A DNA stretch of 64,000 nt, taken from Gigaspora margarita. Lineage: Eukaryota > Glomeromycota > Glomeromycetes > Diversisporales > Gigasporaceae. The notes under the pieces were generated by a model. It did no database searches, was not told the DNA's origin, and was given only the letters and a program-made list of their open reading frames with translations. A program made the position numbers and the translations under genes. The stretch lies in contig WTPW01002257.1 in NCBI GenBank assembly GCA_009809945.1, forward strand, positions 1 through 64,000, written 5' to 3'. This document shows positions 21,835 to 33,068 of the stretch, in pieces; the first letter of the stretch is position 1, and every line of letters begins with the position of its first letter.

Positions 21835-21970
21835 TTAATATAACTTAATATAATTGACCATACACCGAAGAAAGGGAAAAAAGGTCGATGTTAATTAATA
21901 TAATTGAACACTATACACCGAAAAAAGGGAAATAAGGTCGAAGTTAATTAATATAATTGAACACTAATTT
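21780..21970 (+). repeat. Tandem triplication of gene 3' end (~60 bp units)
   Basis: The segment CAAAGAAAGGGAAAAAAGG-TCGAAGTTAATTAATAT, which includes the stop codon, is followed by two more diverged copies starting with ACACCGAAGAAAGGGAAAAA and ACACCGAAAAAAGGGAAATA. Confidence 0.7.
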
Positions 21971-22640
21971 CAAAATAGCAGTTAATATTTTTATTCAATT
22001 GTAAATCTGAAAGCTGAAACATAAGTTTTAACAATCTAAAGCATGCATTTTTTCGTCTTCAATTTATTCTATTGTCATATTTTAAGATCTTTACATTTTT
22101 TGATTAGAAAGTAATTAGAATTAGGGTGACATTAAAAATATTGTTAAGGCGTAAAAAGTAGTTACATCTATTATGTAAACGAATCTTGACTTAGGCAATT
22201 GTGTTTTTGCATTAAATATAGTTCTCAGTCTTGATTGTTAAAATTCATAAGATTATAAATTAAAATTCTTATCCCTTAATTTGTAGATCATCGCAGGCAA
22301 ATTTGCCTGTGTTATTTCTAAATTTTTTGATCTCATTTAACTTTTTAAATTAATTATTAACCCGAATTAATAGAATATCATAAATCTTTTTGAAAATAAC
22401 TATTTTGGCTTTATTATTACTAAAATTAGATTAAATACTGTTTAAAATATTACTATTTTTTTAATTATTACAATTTAAAATTTATTTAAAAAACTATTGA
22501 CTTTGGCTACATATTTATTAGAACCGAATCAAAGAAATAATACTACTTTACAACTTTTTATTAATAAAAATAACAGTATTAAATAAAAAATAACTGATTT
22601 TAAATCAAATTCTCGTGATCATAATTTGAATTTTTTATTT
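21971..22640. other. AT-rich intergenic DNA with one GCAGGCAAATTTGCCTG palindrome
   Basis: No gene is seen. The palindrome CGCAGGCAAATTTGCCTGTG lies at about 22290-22310. It belongs to the dispersed family clustered at 28.7-29.2 kb. Confidence 0.5.
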
Positions 22641-22649
22641 TTTTAGGGT

Positions 22650-22750
22650 GCGTGAATGTACGTACGTACAGTACGTACATAGTACCTTGTACTGTACTGT
22701 ACGTACGTACGTACAGTACGTACATAGTACCTTGTACGTACGTACCACTG
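22650..22750. repeat. GTAC-palindrome tandem duplication
   Basis: The motif GTACGTACAGTACGTACATA and the following GTACCTTGTAC are present twice in tandem, about 45 bp apart. The block is built from CGTACGTA palindromes and can fold strongly. Confidence 0.65.
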
Positions 22751-23260
22751 ACATTTAACTTTTTGCGCACACATTAGCTTGAGTTTTTATCTTTAAGCCA
22801 GTAATAATTTTTCTAAAAATATGCTCATTTCAGGTAGATCTCTACGTTTCGCTTGATCTTGCAACCGGTAGTTTACGATTAGAACACTTCAAATGTTAAC
22901 AGTTGCTTTGTTTTCGTAAATCTTCGACCAAGTTCTTCTCGGGTTGTTTATTTTTTCACATGTAAGAGTTTCAAGAATCGAATGCAAATTGGAACTTAAG
23001 CTCACCTGATTCAATAAGTACGTTCCATGATTCTGCTAGTTAATGGAATTATTAGCGCTCTCTCTTTTCTTTTTTCTGATTAGGGTTTAAGTACGGGAAC
23101 TTAGAACTGTGGCTTGGACGTTTCTGGATAAGATCCCGAGTAAGATCATTCTAGATCGCCTAAATAAAGCACGGATGTTTTCTGGTTAAGTTCTGTTCTC
23201 CTAGTTCAGTGCTAAGCTTTACTTTTTCTTTGTAGATACTTTATATAGGGATTTCAAAGT
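22751..23260. other. Non-coding lead-in to a tandem-repeat block
   Basis: No open frame or family motif is seen. The end (TTCTGTTCTCCTAGTTCAGT near 23196) matches the border of the repeat units that follow, so part of this stretch belongs to an incomplete first unit. Confidence 0.35.
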
Positions 23261-24872
23261 CGGCTGACAGGTATTAGAGCATAAGCTTTGGTACAGTACA
23301 TTCAGTGTGCATTCATTATGTTGTTCTTTTAAGCGAATGAGAAGCTTAGTTTGAATATAAGTGAATGCATAGCTTTTCCTTTGCGCGACTATTTTCTTTT
23401 TTTGAATTAAGGAGCTTAAATAGGCAAGAGTAGGTATTGGTTTTGTTATTCACGGTTTTATCATTATAATACCATCATTAGTATCATGCTACGGGGAATG
23501 TAATCGTTCTATTCCTTTTTTTTTTTTTTTTTTNTTTTTGAATTAAGGAGCTTAAATAGGCAAGAGTAGGTATTGGTTTTGTTATTCACGGTTTTATCAT
23601 TATAATACCATCATTAGTATCATGCTACGGTAATTGTTATCTTCCTTTTTTTTTTTTTTTTTAAGTTACATAAGTAGCGATACAGATAATAGGACATGGA
23701 GCAACAAAGATAAGCGTTATACATATTCTTATTTATTTTAATTTGATTCTATTCTTAACTGACCTTTTTTAAAGACCTTTATACGAATATGCCCTACAGT
23801 AATGCTATCATTTTCTTTTCTCTTAGTTCAGTGCTGACAGGTTTAGGGCATAAGCTTGGTACATTCCAGTGTGCTTATGTTGTTCTTCTAAGCGAATGAG
23901 AGTCTTAGTTTGAGTGTAAGTGAATACATAGCTTTCCTTTGCGCGACGATCTTCTTTTTTTGAATTAAGGAGCTTAAATGGACAAGTGTAGGTATTGGGT
24001 TTGTTATTCACGGTTTTTTTATTATAATACCATCATTAGTATCATGCTACAGGGAATGTAATCGTTCCCTTCCTTTTCTTTTTTAAGTTATATAAGTAGC
24101 GACACAAATAATGGGACGTGAAGCAACGAAGATAAGCGTTATACATTTTCTTATTCTTATTTGATTTTGATTCTATTATTTAATGACCTCTTTTTAAAGC
24201 CCTTTATACGAATATGCCCTACAGTAACACTATCACTTTCTGTTCTCTTAGTTCAATGCTGAAAGGTATTAGAGCATAAGCTTGGTACATTCCAGTGTGC
24301 ATTCATTATATTGTTCTTCTAAGCGAATAAGAGGCTTAGTTTGAGTATAAGTGAATACATAGCTTTTCCTTTGCGCGACGATTTTCTTTTTTTTTGAATT
24401 AAGGAACTTAAATAGGCAAGAGTAGGTATTGGTTTTTGTTATTCACGGTTATGTCATTATAATCCATCATTAGTATCATGCTACGGGGAATGAATCGTTC
24501 CCTTCCTTTTTTTTTTAAGTTACTTACCGTAGTGCACTGACCAAAAGACCCGGGTATATTATAAGATAGCGGGTCCGTGCCGCAAGAAAAAAATTTTAAG
24601 CATTTACACATTTCACACTTACAATAAGCAGTCTAAAAATTTAAAAAAAATCTATATTTAATTAATAGAAATTTTGTGCTTTGCACCGGGTATTTTGCAA
24701 TGGGGGGTATTGAAAAAGGGGGCACTTTGGTCAGTGCACTACGGTAAGTAGCACACAGATAATAGGACGTGGAGCAACAAATATAAGCGTTATATATTTT
24801 CTTATTCTTATTTGATTTTGATTCTATTCTTTAATGACCTTTTTTAAAGGCCTATGCCCTACAGTAACACTA
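23260..24872 (+). repeat. Three tandem, diverged ~420-560 bp units
   Basis: Each unit contains TTAGAGCATAAGCTTGGTAC, AAGCGAATGAGA, TTTGCGCGACGA, GAATTAAGGAGCTTAAATAG and ATCATGCTACGG in the same order. Units start near 23265, 23836 and 24257. The first unit has an internal 115-bp duplication (about 23400-23515 and 23535-23645) joined by a T-run containing an N at 23534. The third unit carries a MITE at 24527-24744. No coding potential is seen. Confidence 0.75.
24527..24744. mobile_element. CCGTAGTGCACTGACCAAA MITE, copy 1 (TA target)
   Basis: The left end CCGTAGTGCACTGACC pairs exactly with the right end GGTCAGTGCACTACGG. TA stands on both sides (24525-24526 and 24745-24746). Sister tandem units read AAGTTACATAAGTAGC at the same place, giving the empty site. 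A second copy lies at 53499-53764. Confidence 0.85.
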
Positions 24873-26610
24873 TCACTTTTAGATTTGTAGAAAGCTCATC
24901 AAGTCAGTTAGCTTTAACAAATTTTCGATACCATTCTTTCAACTATAGAAGTATCTATGACATTTCAATGCAAATTCTTTCCGTTAGAATTTTTATTTTT
25001 AGTAGACTTTAAAATGTCTTCTTTTGTCTTTAGAAATATTCTAATACTGCATCAAAACAATATATTGGGTAGAATTACACTGGTAGAAAATAAAAAATTC
25101 GATGCCGAATGGCATTCGAATAGTGCCATTTGGCACATCGAATTTTTATTTTTTACCAGTGTTAACAAATAATAGCATATTTCAGGAATAAGTACCTCGC
25201 GTGAGACTATGATATCAACATTGTGCAAGCTACATCATGTTATATGGCCTTATTATACCTTACGATCAGTGGAGAAGGGTTGATAAAATAACTAATTAGA
25301 CTTGAGTCCTTTAATACTGTGTACGTTATAATTTCAAATAAAAAATTTCAGTTTACTATATATGAATACTAGGTTTATGTGGAGACATCCATTTTACTTT
25401 TATGTATGAATGTTTAAAATGTGAAATAATGCTTGTAGCATCATTTGAAAATCGGGTCATTCAAGAATGCTATTAATTGCTGACACTTATACTTTCCTAT
25501 GAGTCGTACCCGGGGTATTCTGTGAATACTACCCATTATCGATAATTAGTATCTTTATACTTCAAAAATATCTATCTACTGTAAAACATTGAAGGCTGGC
25601 AAAGTTGAATGAGAAATGCATAACGGGTATATCTCTAGTCTTTGTAAATACCCGGATACAAGAATCAGCAGTTTATGGTGGCTTACATGGGTATTAATTA
25701 GTGCCTATGGACATCCAAAACTAAATGCGACAAATAAGATACATGTGAAGTGCGTTTATAAAGGGTCGACTATATTGAATTCAGAAAATCAACCTTTATA
25801 TTTCGAGATAACACACAGACGTGTCTGAAATAACATACGAATTAATTATTTCATGCTTCTACAGTATAAAAGTATCAATTATATCAGATTCTAGCTAAAA
25901 TATCCATAAGTAATAATTGATTCAAAATATAGAATTATGTTGAAAATACAAAAAATAAATTTAACCCCTTATTTAGTTTTTAATACCATTCAAATGTTTT
26001 TTTTTCATTTATCTTGTAAATATATTCAAAATGGCTTATATATTTAGGAATGCCTTCTTTTTATCTTTAAAATGTAACAGAAAGGTATCTAATTTATTTG
26101 AACCAAAAATATATTAAACATTAAAATAAAAACAGAGACTGCAATTTCTTTCGCCTTACAAGATATATATACAGCAACTCAGTTCCCGTTCCAGATAAAA
26201 AAATTTGCGACCATATTAGAGATATAATGTTGAAAAAACGAATGACTTAAGTTTATGATCGCAGTTAAGAAGGTGGGTGACAAGGAGAGTTGAGAGTTGG
26301 TTATTATTTTTGGAGCTAGAAGATTGATCTATAAATATTAGTTGATCGTTAAAGTGGGAATTAATCAGAAAAGTTATAGCTTAAATTGAACACATGTAAT
26401 GATTACCTTTAAGATTTCCACCTTCATCGTAGCAAATTCTAACAGAGTTATATTTGCGAATCACCATTTTTAGCAGGCTTCAAAAGCCACTTGAAGTTTT
26501 AAGGTCCAAATTATCAATTCTATAATTTTCTTATACGCCTCTAATCTATTAAAAGGTATTCATTCAATTACATCTTTATATTTTGTAGCTTTAAGTCGAA
26601 ATTCTTTAAT
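24873..26610. other. Intergenic DNA with one hairpin MITE and a duplicated segment
   Basis: No gene is supported. The stretch at about 25505-25680 (CGGGGTATTCTG, GTAAAACATTGA, GGCAAAGTTGAAT, TATATCTCTAGTCTTTGTAA) has a diverged second copy at about 32758-32940. A 70-codon open frame here (25616-25828) has no recognisable motif. Confidence 0.45.
25077..25162. mobile_element. Short hairpin MITE (ACACTGGTA-AAAATAAAAAATTCGATG), copy 1
   Basis: ACACTGGTAGAAAATAAAAA pairs with TTTTTATTTTTTACCAGTGT. The inner part contains ATTCGATGCCGAATGGCATTC repeats. A related hairpin occurs at 30066-30196. Confidence 0.7.
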
Positions 26611-26616
26611 GCAAAA

Positions 26617-28690
26617 TTATTCAATGGTGTGAAAATCTTTAAAACATGATGAGCGTTGATTGTTACAACATAATGCTACGCCACACTCGCTACAATATAT
26701 ATTAGATTGAGGTGGATTTTGTAAATATGGTAGATTATTTTTTTTTCTCATATAACGACACCATAAGCACGCACTTCTCTTTGTTCTATATTCAGGAAAA
26801 TGTTGCCCAGTAAGTCTATTTAGTGGTAACTTGAAATTTCCCGAAACTTTATATTTTTTTGAACATTCTGCTTCTTCTTCTTCGATAGGATTTTTATCTT
26901 CACGCCGGGTAATACGCTTTAAGGGATTGCTTGTTGCATCTTTTATTAAATAACGAACCAGTTCCATCCTAAACTTCTTATGTTCAGTACTTAAGGTTAG
27001 ATTTTTACAAATAAGATATGCGTTTATTAGTGAAGTGTCTAATAACCAAAAAAAAAGAGGTACCCATGTTCTACGGACGATTAATTGTGTTGAATAATAG
27101 CTACGAAGTTGATCTGCGATGTCTACACCTCCCATATGGAAATTATAATCATTGATAGCTTTCGGTATTAATAAATTTTTACGCACTGAATCTCCAAATA
27201 CTGCTCTTAGTTTTTGGCTATTTACATTTGTTACTCTCGGCCGTCTTCGTTCTCTTTCAACTTTACTATTTCTCCTTCAATAACATGTATGGTAGTAAGC
27301 ATTGTGACAGGGCCATTGTCAATCCATAACATTACTAAAACATTATTAACCACAATGCCTTTTAGATAATCCCATTCTAAATTTTTTTTTTCCTTTTCTT
27401 TTTTTAAAATGATCGGAAAGTTAGCCGTATTGGTACGGACCGTACCGCATGCCCCATAGCCTTTTTCACGAAGAAAATTGAACAGATTAATGCTAGAAAA
27501 ATAGTTGTCCATGAAAATATTAAATGCTTTATTATTCGGAAGTTGTTGTACGAGGTGATATACTTCAGCCCCAGTTTTATTAATATTAGGAATCAGATCA
27601 ACATCTGATGGTTCTATTCTTGATGTAAACATGAACGAATAAGTGTAACCAGAGTCACATAAAGATAAGATTCTGTACCCTTCAGGTGTTGGTTTATTCT
27701 TAATTCGGAACGTATGTGCACTTCTTCCTGAAAATCGTGCAATCATTTCATCGACTGCGAGATTCGAATTAGGAATAAAAAGTTGTTGAGAAATATTACG
27801 GACGTGTGAAGCTAAAGGTTCCAATTTCATGAACATATTGGAATTTGGCTTTGTACAATCTGAGATATGAATATATCGTTTAATGTATAAAATTAAAAAA
27901 AAAAATATTAAAATAAAATTTAAAAATAAAATCTAAAAGGGCTTTGTAATTTATCGCCATAGCGATATATCGCTAGTCTATGTCAGAGTTTCAGAACTGT
28001 GCTTACAAAATCATTAATTTTAATGATTTGTAAGCACAATTTGAAACTCCATATAGACTAGCGATGTATCGCTATGACAATAAATTATAAAAGCCAATTT
28101 AGCCAATTTAAAAATAAAGTTTAATAAAAATAAAGTTTAAAAATAAAATTTATACTTATTTGTTGAAAACGGAATAAAGTCATAAATTTAGTTATTTCAT
28201 GTGAAGGATAAAGCATATCATGATTCCAATAATCTTGAACCGACGGTAATTTAAAGATTCCCATATATGATTATCGCTAACCAGATTTTAAATTCTGATA
28301 CAGTTAACGGTTCCCATTTGCGACTTGTAATTGTACTTTTAGCTTTTGTTATTTGTGAATATGCATAAATATTAGTATTTTGCACTATTGTTTCTATTAA
28401 ATGTGAAGAAAAAAATTTGGTAAATATATAAAAGATAGTTGGGTTTTCTGATTCTAAATCATTAGAAGGTAATAAAACAGATGATTTATGTTCTGGATAT
28501 GAATGTTCAAAAGGTCTAAAATTAGATGTAGACATAGAAGGTATTTCATTATTTAACGGTTTATTTTTTACTGTATTTCTTTTATTTGTTTCAGCTTCTA
28601 AATTGGTTTCTTCACTATCAATATTTATGGCTTCGCTCAAATAAACAAATATAGACATCTTCAATTTCTGTTTCGTTATGAAATTCCATT
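26617..28690 (-). pseudogene. PiggyBac-family transposase, frameshifted
   Basis: The family's order is clear on the minus strand: an N-terminal part (WLAIII at about 28260), the first catalytic Asp region NLAVDEMIARFSGR, then FNIFMDNYFSS, then GGVDIADQLRSYY. A C-terminal cysteine-rich domain follows (CLWCRYMRKK, YCSECGVALC). Three parts are in different frames: an extra base lies near 28262 (IIIY then MGIF), and a shift lies near 27265, before RRRPRVTN. The N-terminal start is also out of frame. An inverted-repeat insert lies at about 27938-28096. PiggyBac enzymes cut at TTAA; this copy cannot make an intact protein. Confidence 0.85.
27938..28096. mobile_element. Hairpin MITE within the piggyBac pseudogene
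   Basis: GGCTTTGTAATTTATCGCCA at the left pairs with the complement at the right, ending ATAAATTATAAAAGCC. The arms are about 75 bp, with the centre at TTAATTTTAATGA. Flanking AT-rich TTTAAAAATAAA repeats extend on both sides. It may occupy an intron or be an insertion. Confidence 0.6.
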
Positions 28691-29165
28691 TTGCAAGTTA
28701 ATCGCAGCCAAATTTGCCTGCAACATAATGATAGTAGTTTAGATGTTGTACAGACATTTCCATAATCGTTATCACAAGCAAATTTGTCTACTGATACTTA
28801 TCCAATTTAAATAATATTGAATCGCCTGCGATACAATTTAATTCTACATAATATCAATAAATGTTACACGCAGGCAAATTTGCCTGCATCCATAATGTTT
28901 TTGGTATGTTACGTGATAATTCCAAATCCACACGATATTAGTAGAGCATTTCCATAATTGTATCAGGCATTCATTTCAGTAGATATTACACAAACATGCC
29001 ATAATTGTATGATACAATTCATCTATCCCGGTATATGTTACACAAACATGCCATAATTGTATCTGGTATCGCAAATTTGCCTGCGATACAATTTATCCAA
29101 TAGCAATAGTAGTTTGAACGTTGACATTTCCATAATTGTATCGCAGGCAAATTTACCTGCGATAC
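28691..29165. repeat. Cluster of CGCAGGCAAATTTGCCTGCG palindromes
   Basis: At least five full or half copies of the palindrome occur here: near 28692, 28774, 28868, 29072 and 29138-29165. The last, with its flanks, is a 28-base near-perfect palindrome. Between them recur ACATTTCCATAATTGTAT and TTACACAAACATGCCATAAT. Isolated copies occur at 157, 22291 and 34196. Confidence 0.7.
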
Positions 29166-30065
29166 AGTTTATTTACATTAGTAATAGCATTTAATCAAAA
29201 GGGCGCGATCCAGGGCTAAAATACTATTCATTTTCCCCAAGCATCTTTTTGATACATTAAAAAAAAATACAAATAGTTTCGGTAGAATGGCCAGGAAAGT
29301 GAATAGGCAATTTCATGCGCATGATTATACACATGATTAGTCCAGGTAGCTTATTTATATTTGAAGTGCTTTTAAAAACATAGTATTTTAAAATAAAACA
29401 CCTCAGTCATCTATAGCTTCAAAAATGTGTCGGCATTCATTTACAAAAGAATTGAAAAGAATCAAACCCGGAGAACTTTACTTTTTTATTTTACTATATA
29501 ACATAAAGAGACTAAGGGTGTTCTCAATCCTTAGTCAATCGCTTGGAATGTAATAAAAAAAATAGTTTAACGAATCAAAAGTATTTATTGTTCCCAATAA
29601 ATAAGCATATGACGATAGTATAATGCGTCAAAGATAAAAATTTATTAGTGGAAGATAGTTTGAGTATTTATCATTCCAATTAAAAAAAAAATGAAGACCC
29701 AGACATCTTTTTATTCGCAGAGTTGCTGAAATTTTCATTAAACGACTAAAAAAAAAAAAATAATAGTTTAAGTACTTTTATGGATCTTCAAAATCGTTAT
29801 CAATATCAACAGATTATTATTTGCTTAAGCAAAAATCTTTGCTGCAAATAAAAAAGGCGAATGATTTGTTATCTGTCACTATAGAATTTAGAAATAGATA
29901 TTTTGTTGTAACAATTTGTAAAGTCTAAAAAAGGATAAAATTGTTAGGCGTTTCTTTTTTTGATGATTTGTAGTAAAGTCTGAAAAAGATGTGGAATTTT
30001 AGATGGTACAGTACTTTATCCTTTGTTGAATCATAACTTTCATTCTTTTTTATTTCGATCTTGTG
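29166..30065. other. Intergenic DNA, no gene recognised
   Basis: A+T-rich DNA with short A-runs. Open frames are short and lack motifs. I see no repeats beyond the palindrome cluster at the left edge. Confidence 0.4.
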
Positions 30066-30196
30066 AACACTGATAAAAAAATAAAAAATTTGATGTGTCG
30101 AATGGCACTCATTCGACATGCACCATTCAACTTATCACATGACTTCACGGACATCCGTGAAGTCATGATATATCGAATTTTTTATTTTTTACTAGT
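30066..30196. mobile_element. Short hairpin MITE, copy 2
   Basis: ACACTGATAAAAAAATAAAA at the left and ATTTTTTATTTTTTACTAGT at the right match the 25077-25162 element. The centre holds a strong hairpin around GACTTCACGGACATCCGTGAAGTC. Confidence 0.6.
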
Positions 30197-30617
30197 GGAA
30201 AATATACATAATAACCGTTAAATGGCAATAATGGTAATGTTTGCTTATGCACTAATTGCAATCAATATTTTTAATTAATCATAATTTTTTGAGCATCAAC
30301 ACAATCAAAAATTAATTACATCAAGAAAGATATGTGAGAATAATTTCAACTATACTATTATACATGCTATTGGTAAATATCGCTATAATGGTTGCGCACC
30401 ACCACGATCATTAGCTAATCACATCTTAGTATGCTACTTGAAGACACCCTAAATGTCAAAAGGCGTCAAAATATTTAAAATTGAAATTGCTTTATATATT
30501 TCGGTTATATTTTAATAACAATGATCTTAATATTTGCGTTTTTTGTATTATTTAATATTATAGAAGTTACTATGATTCGAGAACTTCATTTTTAAAATTG
30601 AATAGTACACGTAAGAC

Positions 30618-30886
30618 AGGGTTGGCACATTTATCCATTGGGACGATTCTACATTTATTGGGACGAATGGAGAACAACTCTATTGACAATAATTTCTGAA
30701 TTGAATCGATGGAAGCTAACCAACTCCATTAGACATTGATCCGTTTGACCTGTTTTTCAACAGGTTGAGTTATATGAGGTTAGAGATTGGAACTCTATTC
30801 TTCATCAGCTTCGTTGTATTTTTCTATTGGAGCCATTGACTCAATTGGTAATTTTCTCAATGAAAGTCTATCTATTGCTAACCCTG
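30618..30886. mobile_element. CAGGGTTGGCA MITE
   Basis: CAGGGTTGGCA at the left pairs with TGCTAACCCTG at the right. The interior uses words such as CAATTGGAGCC in both orientations. CAGGG termini are common in hAT-type non-autonomous elements, but no clear 8-bp duplication is seen. Confidence 0.55.
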
Positions 30887-32037
30887 CCCATGGGTACCAT
30901 GTGAACAACCAGATACTGAGATATATATTATATTAAAAGTAGTAAATCAATATATTTACATCCCAGTTCTTAATCATGGAAGATATTATTTTAAAGGTAC
31001 TGTAAATAAATATAATTTTAAATTAAGTAATAACTAGATAAATATGATTGATATTATTAAAATAGATTAATGGTAGTAATATATCTACAATAAAGGCAAT
31101 AATGACTGAAGAGAATTACTACTCAGAATCTGTTTTAAATAAAGAATAAAACTTTGTGGATAACAAATTATTCCCTCGCATATTGATTGAATTTCTTAAT
31201 TGATTTGACTATTAAAAAATAACATGTATAAAAAATAAATAAAAAGTATGCAGACCAAAGACTGGAACGGGATAAGCCTGTTCAGTTTTGTATATGGCGA
31301 GAGTATGGATACAAAAAATAGTTAAGAGTTCGAACGCATAGGCCGATGTGAGGAATGATAAGAGGGCTGAATTTAAAAGTCCCATGTAGTAAAAGAGTTT
31401 TAGTATTGGCGGTGAGGCAGAATGAATGAAGAAATTGAAATAGTTAAATGGTTAATACTTTAAATAGTAACAAACTGATTAATTAGAAGAAATTAAGGTA
31501 AGAACTTATCTAATATTCGATGCCGAAACACCTTATTTAAGCCGAATTAGTTAGTGGTGATAACCAAGGTGTCGATCGCAAAACATTGAGTTTGTTGATC
31601 ATAGTATCAATAATAAAGGTTAAAGTAGAAATTGTAAAACCAATGAATCTGAAACATTCAAAGACAACAATAAATTCGGATTGTTCTTGATGAAAAAGAG
31701 AACCGTATAATTGAAAAGATTAACTTGAGGCAATCAAAATTAGGGATAAATTGGATGAGATTCCATAAATGGGATCATGAACAATGAGATGTACTAGATA
31801 TTGATAGCTTCTGGAGATTTTTACCTCATGCTAACATCGAAGATGTCTAAGTTGTTGATAAAACCTTTGTTAGTTTGCTAAATGCTGATCAAATATAGCT
31901 GGATAAAATGATGTGCGTGTAGAGATCAAGCCAAAGTCGGATATCTAAAATAAAACATAAGAGAAGTCAAATAAGTATTCGATTGATGAGACAATTAACT
32001 CGAATCATAATGAAAATATAGAAGATAATGACGATAA
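30887..32037. other. Intergenic DNA with a possible decayed coding stretch
   Basis: From about 31680 to 31870 a frame reads LDEKENRIIEKINLRQSKLG, then FHKWDHEQ, an in-frame TGA, and DVLDIDSFWRFLPHANIED. This looks coding-like, but I recognise no family. The rest shows nothing. Confidence 0.3.
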
Positions 32038-32755
32038 GGATCCGTATTATTTCACCGACAATCACTTCGTAGACACCACATTTCACCGACAAGTTAATTT
32101 TACCGACAGTCTATTTCACCGAAGCTCATTTCATCGACAAGTATTTTTAAATTACACTAACTTTAACTCTAATTCTAACCTGTCCTTAATGATATTGACC
32201 AAAATCACTTTGTTTGTAAAATGAACTTTGGTAAAATAAACTGTCGTGAAATGTGGTGTCTACGAAGTGATTGTCGGTGAATTGATCGGATCCCTTTGAG
32301 GAATAGCCTGAAGTTTTGTATTCATCATGGAAAATGGTTACCAAGGTAACGTTTGATAATACTGAAATGGAGTTGTAAAAAATACTGAAAGCATACTGTA
32401 ATATGAATACCAAAAGTGTGAAAAGTAGCTTACCATAAACTACTGACTCGTATACCCCTATGAGTTGTACCCAAGGGGATCCGATCAATTTACCAACAAT
32501 CACTTCGTAGACACCACATTTCACCGACAATTACTTACCGACAAGTTCATTTCACCGACAGTTTATTTCACTAAAGTTCATTTTACAGACTAAGTGATTT
32601 TGTTCAATATCATTAAGGACAGGTTAGAATTAAAGTTATTGTAATTTATAAAAACTTGTCGATGAAATGAGCTTCGGTGAAATAGATTGTCAGTAAAATG
32701 AACTTGTCGGTGAAATGTGGTGTCTACGAAGTGATTGTTGGTGAAATACGGATCC
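32038..32755. mobile_element. ATTTCACCGACA-word foldback pair bounded by GGATCC
   Basis: Two foldback units, 32038-32293 and 32477-32755, each begin and end with GGATCC and the inverted motif CAATCACTTCGTAGACACCA. Each has short tandem ATTTCACCGACAA words in its arms and AACCTGTCCTTAATGATATT (or its complement) near the centre. The pair is arranged so that the whole block is again an inverted repeat. Confidence 0.6.
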
Positions 32756-33068
32756 GTACCGGAGGTATTCTGCAGATAAAAATTCGTATAATATCCATAA
32801 TATTTCTAAGAATAGCATTTTATTCTTTGAAGAATATCTAGCTGGTGTAAAACATTGAGAACCGGCAAGTTGAATAAGAGTATATCTCTAGCCTTTGTAA
32901 GTATCCGGGTACAAAAGTCGGAAGTTTACAGTATCTAATAAGAAAGTGAATAAGTAGAGGACGAAAAAATAGGGTTAATAATATGTAAGAAGTCTACATG
33001 TCAGTAAAAAAAAAAGAAAAACGGTAACAGCGAAAGGTCAAAATATGATGGCAGAGATGCTCGCTAAT
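32756..33068. repeat. Diverged second copy of the 25.5-kb segment
   Basis: Matches in order to 25505-25680 include GGTATTCTG, GTAAAACATTGAG, GGCAAGTTGAAT, TATATCTCTAGCCTTTGTAA and GGGTACAAAAGTC. The copy starts exactly next to the GGATCC foldback. No coding potential is seen. Confidence 0.55.

Noticed and set aside
28691-29165. CRISPR-like array of palindromes
   Set aside because: Spacing and sequence of the repeats are irregular, no cas gene is present, and the host is a eukaryote.
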